A stretch of 64,000 nt of DNA from Terrabacter terrigena (GCF_042676085.1 NZ_JBHTKH010000006.1:1-64000); one strand, 5' to 3'. Numbered from the stretch's first letter, positions 17,432-26,653 are shown. Made by a program: numbers and translations. The notes: generated by a model from the sequence alone, not told the origin.

Positions 17432-19584
17432 GTCGCGCTGAGCACCACGAGCTGCTGGGTGGCGCGCGTCATCGCGACGTAGTGGTCGACCGCGCCTTCG
17501 GTCCCCGTGCCGAACGTCTCTGGTTCGACGAGCACGACGAGGTCGAACTCGAGGCCCTTGGACAGCTCGGGAGTGAGGGACTGCACGCGGGGCCGCGGCG
17601 CGAACGACGGGTCACCGATGACGCAGGCCACGCCCTCGTCGTGTTCGGCGAGCCAGCGGTCGACGACGGCCTCGAGGTCGGTGCGCGACCCGTGCACGAC
17701 GGGCACGCCGCTCCTTCGGACGGATGTCGGCACGTTCGCGTCGGGCAGGACCGCTCGGATGACCGGCTCGGCCTCGACCATGACCTCCTCGGGCGTGCGG
17801 TAGTTGATGCTCAGCGAGCTCATCGCGACACGGTCGAGCCCGATGCGGGCGAGCCGCTCCTCCCACGACTCCGTGAAGCCGTGCCGTGCCTGAGCCCTGT
17901 CGCCGACGATGGTGAGGCTGCGTGACGGGCAGCGCACGAGCAGCATCTGCCACTCGGCGTCGGTCAGCTCCTGGGCCTCGTCGACGACGACGTGCGCGAA
18001 CGGGCCGGCGAGCAGGTCGGGGTCGGCGCCGGTGCCGTCGGTGTCGTCGAGCGCGGCCTGCAGGTCCTCGCCCCGCAGCATCGACATGAGGTGCATCTCT
18101 GAGTCGTCGGTCGCGATGAGGTGCTCGACGACCTTGGCCATCTCCTCACGCTCGGCGGCCACCGCGGCGTCGTGGCGCCTTCGCCGCTCGGAGACATCGG
18201 GGTCACCGAGCCGCTGGCGAGCCGCGTCGAGCAGTGGGAGGTCCGAGACCGTCCACGCGGTCGGGTCGCTCCGCTGGAGGGCGCGCACCTGCTGGACCGT
18301 CAGCGACGGGGCGCAGCGACGCAGGTACGCCGGGACCGTCCACAGGTCGCCGACGAGGTCGGTGGCCTCGAGCATCGGCCAGGCGCGGGCCAGCGCGGTG
18401 CGCAGGTCACGGTCGCGCCCGACGGCCGCCCGGATCATCTCGGGCGTCGCCTCCTCGTCGTCGTGCCGGTCGACGACCATCGTCACGAGCTCGTCCCAGA
18501 TCAGGTCGCGAGCCTCGTTGTGCGGCGTGCCGGGGGAGGGAGCCTCGAACGCCGCGGCCCAGTCCTCCGGACCGATCCACACGTCGTCCCAGGGCGTCGA
18601 GACCTCGACGCGCTCGGTCGGCGGCTCCTCGTAGAGCCGGACCGCCGGGTCGATGGCCCGCACCAGCTCGACCGAGGCCTTGAGCCGGGCGACCTCCGGG
18701 TTGGGCTCCGGCGGCGCCGCCGCACCCTCGGGCACGAGGTCGCGAACCGTGCACGTCTGCACGCCCTCCTCGCCGAGGCTCGGCAGCACGTCCGAGACGT
18801 AGGCGAGGTACGGCTCATGGGGTCCGACGAACAGCACGCCGCCGCGTCGGTGCCCGAGGCGTGGGTCGGAGTAGAGCAGGTATGCCGTCCGGTGCAGCGC
18901 CACGACGGTCTTGCCCGTGCCGGGACCGCCGTCGACGACGAGCGGCCCGCGGGAGCCGGCCCGGACGATGGCGTCCTGGTCGGCCTGGATGGTGCCGAGG
19001 ACGTCGCGCATCCGGGCGGACCGGTTGGCGCCGAGGCTGGCGATGAACGCGGACTGGTCGTCGAGAGCGGCGTGGTGGTCGATGCCGTCCTCGACGAAGA
19101 CCTCGTCCCAGTAGTCGCCGACGCGTCCCCGGGTCCACCGGTAGCGGCGGCGGTTCGCCAGCCCCATCGGGTTGCCGTGGGTCGCTCCGAAGAACGGCCC
19201 GGCGGCGGGGGAGCGCCAGTCGACGAGCAGCCGCCGCCCGTCCTCGTCGGTCAGGCCGAAGCGGCCCACGTACACCGGCTCCGAGTGGTCGGCGTCGGCC
19301 TCGGCGACCATCCGCCCGAGGGTCAGGTCGATCCCGTAGCGGCGCAGGGCCCGCAGGCGGGCGGTGAGGCGGTGCACCTCCTGGTCGCGCTCGAGCGCGG
19401 CCTGGCCGTGGCCGGCGGGCGCACGGCGCACCGCGTCGAGCCGCTCGGACAGCTCGGTGACCGTCCGGTCGAGGCTGCGCGCGATGGCGGCGAAGTGCTC
19501 CTCGTCACCGGCGATGAGGTCGGGGTCGGACTTGTGCGAGAGGTGGGCAGGAAGGTCGAAGGCATCGGTGGTCAGTGGTGTCAC
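17428..19584 (-). CDS. helR: HelR-type RNA polymerase recycling ATPase (HelD family)
   Basis: 718 residues, UvrD/HelD superfamily 1. The coiled-coil N-terminus contains ERLDAVRRAP. VDWRSPAAGPFFGAT precedes Walker A GGPGTGKT at about 219-226, and LLVRCPSRSLTIVGDRAQ and LSINYRTPEEVMVEAE follow. The opening TTDAFDLPAHLSHKSDPDLIAGDEEHFAAIA agrees with actinobacterial HelR, which displaces rifamycins from RNA polymerase and rescues stalled polymerase. I chose GTG 19584 because GGAG lies 6 nt upstream; a longer frame to 19635 lacks support. A rifamycin-associated-element-like palindrome lies 56-76 nt upstream. Protection from rifamycins is inferred, not shown. Confidence 0.85.
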   Translation of the reverse strand: MTPLTTDAFDLPAHLSHKSDPDLIAGDEEHFAAIARSLDRTVTELSERLDAVRRAPAGHGQAALERDQEVHRLTARLRALRRYGIDLTLGRMVAEADADHSEPVYVGRFGLTDEDGRRLLVDWRSPAAGPFFGATHGNPMGLANRRRYRWTRGRVGDYWDEVFVEDGIDHHAALDDQSAFIASLGANRSARMRDVLGTIQADQDAIVRAGSRGPLVVDGGPGTGKTVVALHRTAYLLYSDPRLGHRRGGVLFVGPHEPYLAYVSDVLPSLGEEGVQTCTVRDLVPEGAAAPPEPNPEVARLKASVELVRAIDPAVRLYEEPPTERVEVSTPWDDVWIGPEDWAAAFEAPSPGTPHNEARDLIWDELVTMVVDRHDDEEATPEMIRAAVGRDRDLRTALARAWPMLEATDLVGDLWTVPAYLRRCAPSLTVQQVRALQRSDPTAWTVSDLPLLDAARQRLGDPDVSERRRRHDAAVAAEREEMAKVVEHLIATDDSEMHLMSMLRGEDLQAALDDTDGTGADPDLLAGPFAHVVVDEAQELTDAEWQMLLVRCPSRSLTIVGDRAQARHGFTESWEERLARIGLDRVAMSSLSINYRTPEEVMVEAEPVIRAVLPDANVPTSVRRSGVPVVHGSRTDLEAVVDRWLAEHDEGVACVIGDPSFAPRPRVQSLTPELSKGLEFDLVVLVEPETFGTGTEGAVDHYVAMTRATQQLVVLSAT

Positions 19585-19639
19585 GCGGGGCTCCGCTCGG
19601 TGTCGCGACCAGGGTGGACCGTGATTCTCGGCCACGACC

Positions 19640-19660
19640 GGGGCCTTGCCGCAAGGCCCC
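19640..19660 (-). promoter_or_regulatory. Rifamycin-associated element (RAE)-like palindrome
   Basis: GGGGCCTTGC and GCAAGGCCCC flank a single C, giving a 21-bp near-perfect palindrome 56 nt upstream of the chosen helR start. As I recall it, the RAE found before rifamycin-inactivating and helR genes in actinobacteria is an inverted repeat of the same GGGGC-TTGC-GCAAG-CCCC type. On the minus strand its TTGCGG could serve as a -35, with GAGAAT (19629-19624) as -10 after 19 bp. Confidence 0.75.
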
Positions 19661-19667
19661 CCGTGCG

Positions 19668-20855
19668 CTATACGTTGGAAGTGGAGGGACGCGGTCCCTC
19701 CTTCTCCATGTCCGCCGCGATGTCCGCCGCGATGTCAGCCTCGATGTCCGGCGCGATGTCCGGCGCGATGTCCGCGCCGATGTCCGCGGCGTCCTCCTGC
19801 GCGTCGCGCGATGCGGCATGCGCCTGCTGCCGTGACGAGGGCTGGTCGAGTCGCAGACGGCCGCGCAGCCGCCCGACGGGAGCTTCGACGAGCACCCACG
19901 ACAGCCACGACACGACCACGGCCGCGGTGATGAGCAGCAGGTTGCGAGGCGTCGAGTGCTCGCCGAGCAGCAGGCTGTTGATGAACGTCTGGTGCCAGAG
20001 GTAGAGCGCGTAGCTGATGGTGCCGAAGAAGACCATGACGCGTGAGCCCACGAGGCGGGAACGGCCCGTCGCCGCGGCGTACACGAGCCACACCCCGATC
20101 AGCGCGTACACGGCGCCGAGGGGTCGGAAGAGCGGGTGGTCGACCTCGAGGCTGCGGCCCGGGAACGCCGACACCGCGACCATGACGAGGAACGGGACGA
20201 GTGGGCTCGTGGCGGGCAGCTCCCAGCCGTGGCGTCGGACGGCCGCGAGCCCGAAGGCCAGCGCCACCCCGAGCAGCAGGGCGAACGCGTTCGTCTCGGT
20301 CGAGATGTCGAGACGGGCCTCGCTGCCCTGGGTCCACACCGAGTAGAACGTCGCAAGGCCGGCCAGGGCGAGGACGACGCCGAGCGCACGCGAGCGCAGC
20401 CAGGTCATGAGTCCGATGAAGACCGCGGGCCACACGACGTAGAACTGCTCCTCGACCGAGAGCGACCACAGGTGGTTGAGCACCCCGAGGTCGGTGCCGG
20501 CGATGCGCACCCAGTTGCCGACGTAGAACAGTGAGGCGAGCGCCGCGACCGGGTAGCCGCCGAGGCGGTCGTCACCCGTGACCAGCAGCAGCGGCGGCAC
20601 GAGCAGCAGGAGCAGCAGGAGGGCCGGCAGCAGGCGCAGGGCGCGCCGCCCCCAGAAGCGCCCCAGGCTGATCGACCCCCAGCGGTCCCACTCGCGCAGC
20701 AGCAGGCTGGTGATGAGGTAGCCGGACAGGACGAAGAAGAGCGTCACGCCGGACAGGCCGCCCCAGCGGACGGGCAGGCCGGAGTGCGAGGCGACGACGA
20801 GGAGGATGGCGAGCCCTCGGACGCCGTCGAGGTCGCGGCTTCGGCTGTGCTGCAC
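19668..20855 (-). CDS. Acyltransferase family 3 (OafA/YrhL-like) membrane protein
   Basis: 395 residues with about ten membrane helices. The N-terminal RSRDLDGVRGLAILLVVASHSG carries the family's conserved Arg/His region, and SVEEQFYVVWP is the second hallmark. These proteins O-acylate sugars in cell-envelope polysaccharides or antibiotics. The C-terminus ends in seven tetrapeptides of A-A-D-I type from a 12-bp repeat. GTG 20855 lies 7 nt after TAGCCT (20868-20863), suggesting a leaderless promoter divergent from aspS. It ends 32 bp before the start of the helR regulatory region. Acceptor unknown. Confidence 0.87.
   Translation of the reverse strand: MQHSRSRDLDGVRGLAILLVVASHSGLPVRWGGLSGVTLFFVLSGYLITSLLLREWDRWGSISLGRFWGRRALRLLPALLLLLLLVPPLLLVTGDDRLGGYPVAALASLFYVGNWVRIAGTDLGVLNHLWSLSVEEQFYVVWPAVFIGLMTWLRSRALGVVLALAGLATFYSVWTQGSEARLDISTETNAFALLLGVALAFGLAAVRRHGWELPATSPLVPFLVMVAVSAFPGRSLEVDHPLFRPLGAVYALIGVWLVYAAATGRSRLVGSRVMVFFGTISYALYLWHQTFINSLLLGEHSTPRNLLLITAAVVVSWLSWVLVEAPVGRLRGRLRLDQPSSRQQAHAASRDAQEDAADIGADIAPDIAPDIEADIAADIAADMEKEGPRPSTSNV
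19708..19791 (-). repeat. 12-bp tandem repeat, 7 units, acyltransferase tail
   Basis: Seven 12-bp units (plus-strand form ATGTCCGCCGCG with variants) encode AADI, GADI, APDI, APDI, EADI, AADI and AADM at the cytoplasmic C-terminus of the acyltransferase. Adjacent units are identical in two places, which suggests recent slippage. Confidence 0.93.
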
Positions 20856-20983
20856 GCGGACAAGGCTAGGGGCGGACCCGGTCTAGGATGAAACCTCGGT
20901 GCCGCACGCCGACCGCGTGCGAGGCCACCCGAACACCAGCGGCCCCACGCGTCGCACCCCACCCGTCCTCGGAAGGATCCTCC

Positions 20984-22819
20984 GTGCTCCGCACTCACGA
21001 GGCCGGCACGCTCCGTGCCGGCAGCCATGGTCATGTAGGCCAGTCAGTTGTCTTGACCGGCTGGGTGGCGCGACGCCGCGACCACGGTGGGGTCGCGTTC
21101 ATGGACCTTCGCGACGCCTCAGGGGTGGTCCAAGTCGTCGCTCGTGACGAGGTGCTCGCCGAGGGCGGCGCCCACGACGTGCGCAACGAGTACTGCGTCA
21201 AGGTGACGGGCGAGGTGCGCGAGCGTCCCGAGGGCAACGCCAACCCCGACCTGCCGACCGGCGACGTCGAGGTCATCGTCACCGAGCTCGAGGTTCTGAA
21301 CGCCGCAGCGCCGCTGCCGTTCCAGATCGACGAGCGCGTCACGGTCGGCGAGGAGGCTCGCCTCAAGCACCGCTACCTCGACCTGCGCCGTCCGGGTGCC
21401 AGCTCGGCCGGCTCGGCGATCCGCCTGCGCTCCAAGGTCAACGCGGCCGCTCGCAAGGTGCTCGGTGGGCGTGACTTCGTCGAGATCGAGACCCCAACCC
21501 TCACGCGGTCGACGCCCGAGGGCGCTCGCGACTTCCTCGTGCCGGCGCGCCTCGCGCCGGGCTCCTGGTACGCCCTGCCGCAGAGCCCCCAGCTGTTCAA
21601 GCAGCTGCTCATGGTCGCCGGCATGGAGCGCTACTACCAGATCGCCCGCTGCTACCGCGACGAGGACTTCCGCGCCGACCGCCAGCCCGAGTTCACGCAG
21701 CTCGACATCGAGATGAGCTTCGTCGAGCAGGCCGACGTCATCGAGCTCGGAGAGGCCATCGTCCGCGAGATCTGGTCGCTGATCGGCGTCGACCTCACCA
21801 CGCCGTTCCTGCAGATGACCTACGCCGAGGCGATGGCGCGCTACGGCTCCGACAAGCCGGACCTGCGCTTCGGCAACGAGCTCGTCGAGTGCACCGACTA
21901 CTTCTCCGAGACGACGTTCCGGGTCTTCCAGGCCGAGTACGTCGGCGCCGTCGTCATGCCGGGCGGCGCGAGCCAGCCGCGCAAGCAGCTCGACGCCTGG
22001 CAGGAGTGGGCCAAGCAGCGCGGAGCCCGCGGTCTCGCGTACGTCCTCGTCCAGGAGGACGGCGAGCTCGGTGGCCCCGTCGCCAAGAACCTCACCGACA
22101 CCGAACGTGCGGGTCTGGCTGCTCACGTCGGCGCCCAGCCCGGCGACTGCATCTTCTTCGCCGCCGGCGCGACGAAGCCGAGCCGGGCTTTGCTGGGCGC
22201 CGCCCGCCTCGAGATCGGCCGGCGCTGCGAGCTCATCGACGAGGACGCCTGGAGCTTCCTCTGGGTGCTCGACGCGCCGCTCTTCGAGCCGGCCGCCGAC
22301 GCCACGGCGTCGGGCGACGTGGCCCTCGGCTACAGCGCCTGGACGGCGGTGCACCACGCGTTCACGTCGCCGAAGAAAGAGTTCGAGGACACCTTCGACA
22401 TCGACCCCGGGTCGGCACTCGCCTACGCGTACGACATGGTCTGCAACGGCAACGAGATCGGCGGCGGCTCGATCCGTATCCACCGTCGCGACGTGCAGGA
22501 GCGCGTCTTCCAGGTCATGGGCATCTCGCAGGAGGAGGCCCAGGAGAAGTTCGGCTTCCTCCTCGAAGCCTTCCAGTTCGGTGCCCCGCCGCACGGCGGC
22601 ATCGCCTTCGGCTGGGACCGCATCGTCTCGCTGCTGGCTCACACGGACTCGATCCGTGACGTCATCGCCTTCCCGAAGTCCGGTGGCGGCTACGACCCGC
22701 TGACGGCTGCGCCGGCGCCGATCACCCCGGCCCAGCGCAAGGAGGCCGGGGTCGACGCGAGGCCTGCCGAGAAGACCGAGAGTCCCGAGAAGACCCGGAA
22801 GGCGGCTGCGAGCGCCTGA
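20984..22819 (+). CDS. aspS: Aspartyl-tRNA synthetase
   Basis: 611 residues, bacterial-type class II synthetase. An OB-fold anticodon domain (VLTGWVARRRDHGGVAFMDLRDASG, about 20-45) comes first. Class II motif 2 (RCYRDEDFRADRQPEFTQLDIEMSF), a GAD insertion and motif 3 (HGGIAFGWDRIVSLL) follow. GTG 20984 has GGAAGGA 6 nt upstream and gives MLRTHEAGTLRAG, matching relatives; upstream extension is not supported. TAGGAT at 20884-20889 may be the -10, leaving a leader of about 90 nt. Whether it also charges tRNA-Asn cannot be read here. A strong bidirectional hairpin follows. Confidence 0.97.
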   Translation: MLRTHEAGTLRAGSHGHVGQSVVLTGWVARRRDHGGVAFMDLRDASGVVQVVARDEVLAEGGAHDVRNEYCVKVTGEVRERPEGNANPDLPTGDVEVIVTELEVLNAAAPLPFQIDERVTVGEEARLKHRYLDLRRPGASSAGSAIRLRSKVNAAARKVLGGRDFVEIETPTLTRSTPEGARDFLVPARLAPGSWYALPQSPQLFKQLLMVAGMERYYQIARCYRDEDFRADRQPEFTQLDIEMSFVEQADVIELGEAIVREIWSLIGVDLTTPFLQMTYAEAMARYGSDKPDLRFGNELVECTDYFSETTFRVFQAEYVGAVVMPGGASQPRKQLDAWQEWAKQRGARGLAYVLVQEDGELGGPVAKNLTDTERAGLAAHVGAQPGDCIFFAAGATKPSRALLGAARLEIGRRCELIDEDAWSFLWVLDAPLFEPAADATASGDVALGYSAWTAVHHAFTSPKKEFEDTFDIDPGSALAYAYDMVCNGNEIGGGSIRIHRRDVQERVFQVMGISQEEAQEKFGFLLEAFQFGAPPHGGIAFGWDRIVSLLAHTDSIRDVIAFPKSGGGYDPLTAAPAPITPAQRKEAGVDARPAEKTESPEKTRKAAASA

Positions 22820-22858
22820 CGGCGCCCACGGACGCCGCGAGGCGGACGAGGCTCAACG

Positions 22859-22903
22859 CGTACGGATGCCGCCCACCCGGCTCGGGTGGGCGGCATCCGT
22901 ACG
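22859..22903. terminator. Bidirectional terminator, 21-bp perfect stem
   Basis: 22859-22879 and 22883-22903 are perfect reverse complements across a 3-nt loop. Arm core: GGATGCCGCCCACCCG. It lies between the stops of convergent aspS and the DUF427 gene. There is no T-run on either side. Confidence 0.85.
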
Positions 22904-22916
22904 TGCGCGTGGTGCC

Positions 22917-23498
22917 TCAGGCGTCAGCAGGGCGTCGGCGGGTGATGCCGTGCTCGCGGACGCCGTCGACCGTTGTGACGGTGCGCTCGGCCCAGAAGCA
23001 CAGCAGGTCGCGGACCGGCTCGGCATCCCGCAGCGGGCTCCGGTAGCACGACGCGATGTCGCGGCCGTTCTCGCCCGCCGCGCTGAGGTACGTGGCGTGC
23101 CCCTTGTACGCGCACGTCGTCCTCGTGTCGCTCGGGACGAGCAGCTCCGTGCGCACGTCGTGGGTGCTGTGCAGGACGTCGATGCGCGAGAAGGGGTCGC
23201 GCGGGCCGATCACCGGCTCGTCCTCCTCGAGCCAGTCGTAGCAGCCGAACGGGAGCAGCACGTGCCCGTCGACACCATCGCCCTCGAGGGCGATGGCCCC
23301 GTCGGGGAGGCGCCCACCCAGCGCGTCCCGGGGCACGGCGTACTGCGGGACGACGTGGCGCGGAAGCCACACCACCAGCGCCTCAGTCGTGTCGCGGACG
23401 AGCGCTCCGGAGCGGCTCGCCCGCAGCCGTTTGGCGGTGGACGCGTAGCGCAGCTGGTCACGCTGTTCGCGTTGCTGGGAGCGCAGGTCGATCGTCAT
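22917..23498 (-). CDS. DUF427 domain protein
   Basis: 193 residues. The signature segments ALVRDTTEALVVWLPRHVVP and TRTTCAYKGHATYLS, then CFWAERTVTTVDG, match the DUF427 fold. This is a small beta-rich domain of unknown activity common in actinobacteria and fungi. ATG 23498 has GGAGG immediately upstream (short spacing) and GAGGA about 10 nt upstream; a TTG-initiated frame from 23534 is less likely. It is convergent with aspS and downstream of the GNAT gene on the same strand, 148 bp away. No function is assigned. Confidence 0.78.
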   Translation of the reverse strand: MTIDLRSQQREQRDQLRYASTAKRLRASRSGALVRDTTEALVVWLPRHVVPQYAVPRDALGGRLPDGAIALEGDGVDGHVLLPFGCYDWLEEDEPVIGPRDPFSRIDVLHSTHDVRTELLVPSDTRTTCAYKGHATYLSAAGENGRDIASCYRSPLRDAEPVRDLLCFWAERTVTTVDGVREHGITRRRPADA

Positions 23499-23646
23499 CC
23501 CTCCGGCATCCTCGGGGCTTGTCGAGGCCGACAAGAGCGTGACTTCGCCCGACGTCGGCCACGGGCGTAGCGGCGTCGGGCAGGACGAGCAGGAGAGGCC
23601 TCGACGTCGTCGACTGCGAAGTGCACCTTCGAAGAGCAGACACCCG

Positions 23647-24441
23647 TCAGCGTCCGATGACCACGGGGCGGCTCGACCAGGCGCAGACCTGCTCGTAGCC
23701 GAGGGAGAGGTAGAGACGACGCGCGACGTCGTTGTGGGAGTACATGCCCAGCGTGCACACGCCGGCCTCGACGACGGCCAGTCGGGTCAGCGCACCGACG
23801 ATCGTGCGGCCGAGCCCCCGCCCGCGCTGCCGCCCGTCGACAGCGACCGACGAGAGGTGCGGTGCGTCGGCCCGGGTGGTGCCCAGGGCGGCAACGGCGA
23901 CGAGCGGGCTGCCGGGGAGCCGTTCGCTCCCGTCGTGGCCTGCCGGCGCCTCGAGGCCGAACCAGCGCTCGCCTCCGCCCGGCCCGGTGTCGGCCGTGGG
24001 GGAGTGTGCCTCGAGGAAGGCGCGCACCTCGTCGGCGCGAGCCACGTCGTCGATGGGTCGCACGAGGTCGTGCGACGGGTCGGCTGGAGGGGACGTGGTC
24101 GTGTGGAACCACTCCCAGTCACCGCCGTCGAGCACCCGGTACCGCTCGCGCAGAAGTGGTTCGAGATGCTGGGGAACGCTGACGGAGAAGGCTTTTCGCG
24201 CCGGATCGACCTCGTCAGCGATCTGCGGGAGGGCATCGAGGAGGGTGGCGACACCCCGTTCGTCGCCCATGACGTTCACGGTCCGACGCATGGTCTTGCG
24301 GGTGCGTTGGAAGGCGACGGCGCCAGGGGTGGTCCACCACGTGTCGGCGAGCTCCTCGGTGACCTCCCAGCGGACGAAGGGATGGTCGCCCGTCCGGCGC
24401 AGCAGCTCCGCGAGCCCGTGCCCGGTCAGCACCGCGGTCAC
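23647..24441 (-). CDS. GNAT family N-acetyltransferase
   Basis: 264 residues. The C-terminal GNAT core carries the acetyl-CoA loop RQRGRGLGRTIVGALTRLAV (Q/R-x-x-G-x-G/A type), preceded by HLSSVAVDG and followed by CTLGMYSHNDVARRLYLSLGYEQV. The N-terminal 130 residues are a second, diverged domain, as in two-domain GNATs. GTG 24441 overlaps the MMPL transporter stop (GTGA), so the pair is co-translated. The acetylated substrate is unknown. Confidence 0.85.
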   Translation of the reverse strand: MTAVLTGHGLAELLRRTGDHPFVRWEVTEELADTWWTTPGAVAFQRTRKTMRRTVNVMGDERGVATLLDALPQIADEVDPARKAFSVSVPQHLEPLLRERYRVLDGGDWEWFHTTTSPPADPSHDLVRPIDDVARADEVRAFLEAHSPTADTGPGGGERWFGLEAPAGHDGSERLPGSPLVAVAALGTTRADAPHLSSVAVDGRQRGRGLGRTIVGALTRLAVVEAGVCTLGMYSHNDVARRLYLSLGYEQVCAWSSRPVVIGR

Positions 24442-26633
24442 TCGGTGATCCCGAACCGGTCGTGCAGCCGGCGCAACGGGGCCGGCGCCCACCAGTTCCA
24501 GCGCCCGAGCAGCGTCATCGTGGCGGGCACCAGCAGCATCCGGACGAGCGTGGCGTCGATGGCGACCGCGGCGACGAGAGCCAGACCCATCTGCTTGATG
24601 ATGAGGATGTCGCCGGCGACGAAACCCGCGAAGACGATGACGATGAGCAGAGCGGCCGAGGTGATGATGCGACCGGTGCGCTGCAGTCCCAACGAGACGG
24701 CGCGGTCGTTGCCGGCGCCGTGCCGGTGGAACTCCACGATCCGCGAGAGCAGGAAGACCTCGTAGTCCATCGAGAGCCCGAAGCCGAACGCGAGCACGAG
24801 GAAGGGAACCATCGACTCGACGGCCCCGACCGACGAGAAGCGGAGCAACCCCTCGAGGTGGCCGTCCTGGAAGATCCACACGACGACGCCCAGGGCGGCG
24901 CCGAGCGAGATGAGGTTGAGCAGCAGGGCTTTCACCGGCACGACGACGGAGCCGGTCATGAGGAAGAGCAGCACGAAGGTGCCGAGCACGACCAGCCCGA
25001 CGGCATACGGGGCACGCGCCGACATGGAGTCGAGGAAGTCGATCTGGCCGGCCGCCTGCCCGGTGGTCAGCGTCTCGAACGGGGTCGGGCTGTCGCGCAC
25101 GGCGGTGACGAGCTCCTGCGCCTGGTCGGAGGTGGGGCCGCCCGCCACTCTCAGGTCGACCCGCTGGTGGCCTCCGCCGAGCGGCTGGACCGTGACGCTC
25201 TCGACCCCCGGGGCGGTGCGGAACCCGTCGGCCCAGGCGGTCACCGCGCTCCTGTCGGACGAGGCAGCGACCACGGTCACCTCGGGGGCCGTGAGAGCGG
25301 GGTAGTCGCGGGCGAGGTCCTCGAAGAACACGCGCTGGTCGGCACCCTTCGGGAGCAGCTCGGTGCCCGACGAGGTGAGCTTCATGGACAGCGTCGGCAG
25401 GGCCAGCGTCACGAGGACGACGACGACCGCCGCGATGACGACGACGGGTCGGCGCTGCACGACGTGGGCGAGGCGGGAGAAGAGACCGACATCGGACGGG
25501 CGCTCGATCGCCTTGCGCGAAAGGCGCTTTGCGCCGATGACGCACAGCGCCGGCACGAGCGTGATCGCGACGACCATGGCGACGAGCACGATGGAGACGC
25601 CGGCGACCCCGATGGCGCGCATGATCGACGCCTCGAAGGTCAGCAGGCCGGCGAGGGCGATCGCGACCGTCAGGCCCGAGAACAGGACGGTGCGGCCCGC
25701 GGTCGCCACGGTGCGTTCGGTCGCGTGCGCGACCTCCTCGCGCGTCGGCACGTCGTGGGCCCGGTGTGCGAGCTCCTCGCGGAAGCGGCTCACCGTGAGC
25801 AGCCCGTAGTCGATGGAGAGCCCGAGACCGAGGAGCGTCACGATGTTGACCACCGTCGCGTCGAGCTCGACCGCGTGCGAGAAGCCGAAGAGCGAGAGCA
25901 GGCCGCCTCCGATGGCCACGACCGCGCCGATGATCGGCATGCCGGCCGCGACGAACCCGCCGAAGACGAACACCATCACGAGGAACGTGAGCGGTAGGGC
26001 GATGCCCTCGCCGCGCAGCAGGTCGCGCTCCACCGTGCTGGTGATGGCCGTGATGACCTTGTCCGAGCTGCCCAGCCGGCCGGTGGCGTCCATCGCGTCG
26101 GGCACGGCGAGCAGCGCCTTCTCGGCGGCGGCCTCCGCGGTGTCCTGGGCCTCGCCGTCGAGGTCGGGCTCGAAGTCGACGACGGTCACGAAGCCGCCGG
26201 CGCCGGGGGAGCCGCCCTCGAGGAGGGGCGCCACGGACGGGTCGGTGGGTCCGCCGGGCGCGAGCAGCGGCGAGCGGACGGCCTTGACACCAGGGACCTT
26301 CGCGAGCGCGCGGGTGCGTTCGACCCCGGCCGCCACGACGTCCGGGTCGCCGAGGCGCGCACCCGAGACCTGCATCGTCAGGGTGCGCAGCGTCGGGCTG
26401 CTCTCGGCGATGACGTCCTGGGCGCGTGAGGCCTCGGAGTCGACGGTCGGGGCACCGGAGTGGAGGCGCTCGAAGAGCGTCTCGCCCGTGGCGCCGCCGA
26501 CGGCGACGGCGAAGCACGTGACGGCCACGACGACCCAGGCCAGCAGCCACCACCGCGGGTGTCGGGCGACGAGTCCTCCGAGGCGGCCGAGCCGGGTGGT
26601 CGGTCCCGGGCCGGAAGGAGAGGGGTTCAGCAC
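24438..26633 (-). CDS. MMPL family transporter
   Basis: 731 residues, RND-superfamily MMPL protein with two halves. Each half has a large extracytoplasmic domain and about five to six membrane helices. Diagnostic motifs: GLSIDYGLLTVSRFREEL in the first half and GFGLSMDYEVFLLSRIVEF in the second, each with the Asp-Tyr pair of the proton-relay region. MMPL proteins export lipids or small molecules using the proton gradient. GTG 26633 lies only about 20 bp from the divergent rarA start, so the promoters overlap. Cargo unknown; the adjacent GNAT may modify it, which is a guess from coupling only. Confidence 0.88.
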   Translation of the reverse strand: MLNPSPSGPGPTTRLGRLGGLVARHPRWWLLAWVVVAVTCFAVAVGGATGETLFERLHSGAPTVDSEASRAQDVIAESSPTLRTLTMQVSGARLGDPDVVAAGVERTRALAKVPGVKAVRSPLLAPGGPTDPSVAPLLEGGSPGAGGFVTVVDFEPDLDGEAQDTAEAAAEKALLAVPDAMDATGRLGSSDKVITAITSTVERDLLRGEGIALPLTFLVMVFVFGGFVAAGMPIIGAVVAIGGGLLSLFGFSHAVELDATVVNIVTLLGLGLSIDYGLLTVSRFREELAHRAHDVPTREEVAHATERTVATAGRTVLFSGLTVAIALAGLLTFEASIMRAIGVAGVSIVLVAMVVAITLVPALCVIGAKRLSRKAIERPSDVGLFSRLAHVVQRRPVVVIAAVVVVLVTLALPTLSMKLTSSGTELLPKGADQRVFFEDLARDYPALTAPEVTVVAASSDRSAVTAWADGFRTAPGVESVTVQPLGGGHQRVDLRVAGGPTSDQAQELVTAVRDSPTPFETLTTGQAAGQIDFLDSMSARAPYAVGLVVLGTFVLLFLMTGSVVVPVKALLLNLISLGAALGVVVWIFQDGHLEGLLRFSSVGAVESMVPFLVLAFGFGLSMDYEVFLLSRIVEFHRHGAGNDRAVSLGLQRTGRIITSAALLIVIVFAGFVAGDILIIKQMGLALVAAVAIDATLVRMLLVPATMTLLGRWNWWAPAPLRRLHDRFGITE

Positions 26634-26653
26634 GCGGATAGCCTTCCACAGTG

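Noticed and set aside
20899..21147. Short frame after TAGGAT as a leader peptide for aspS
   Set aside because: It overlaps the aspS coding region without an early stop and is not enriched in Asp codons.
22859..22903. Perfect palindrome as a phage attachment or resolution site
   Set aside because: It sits exactly between convergent stops with no integrase or direct-repeat flank; a terminator explains it.
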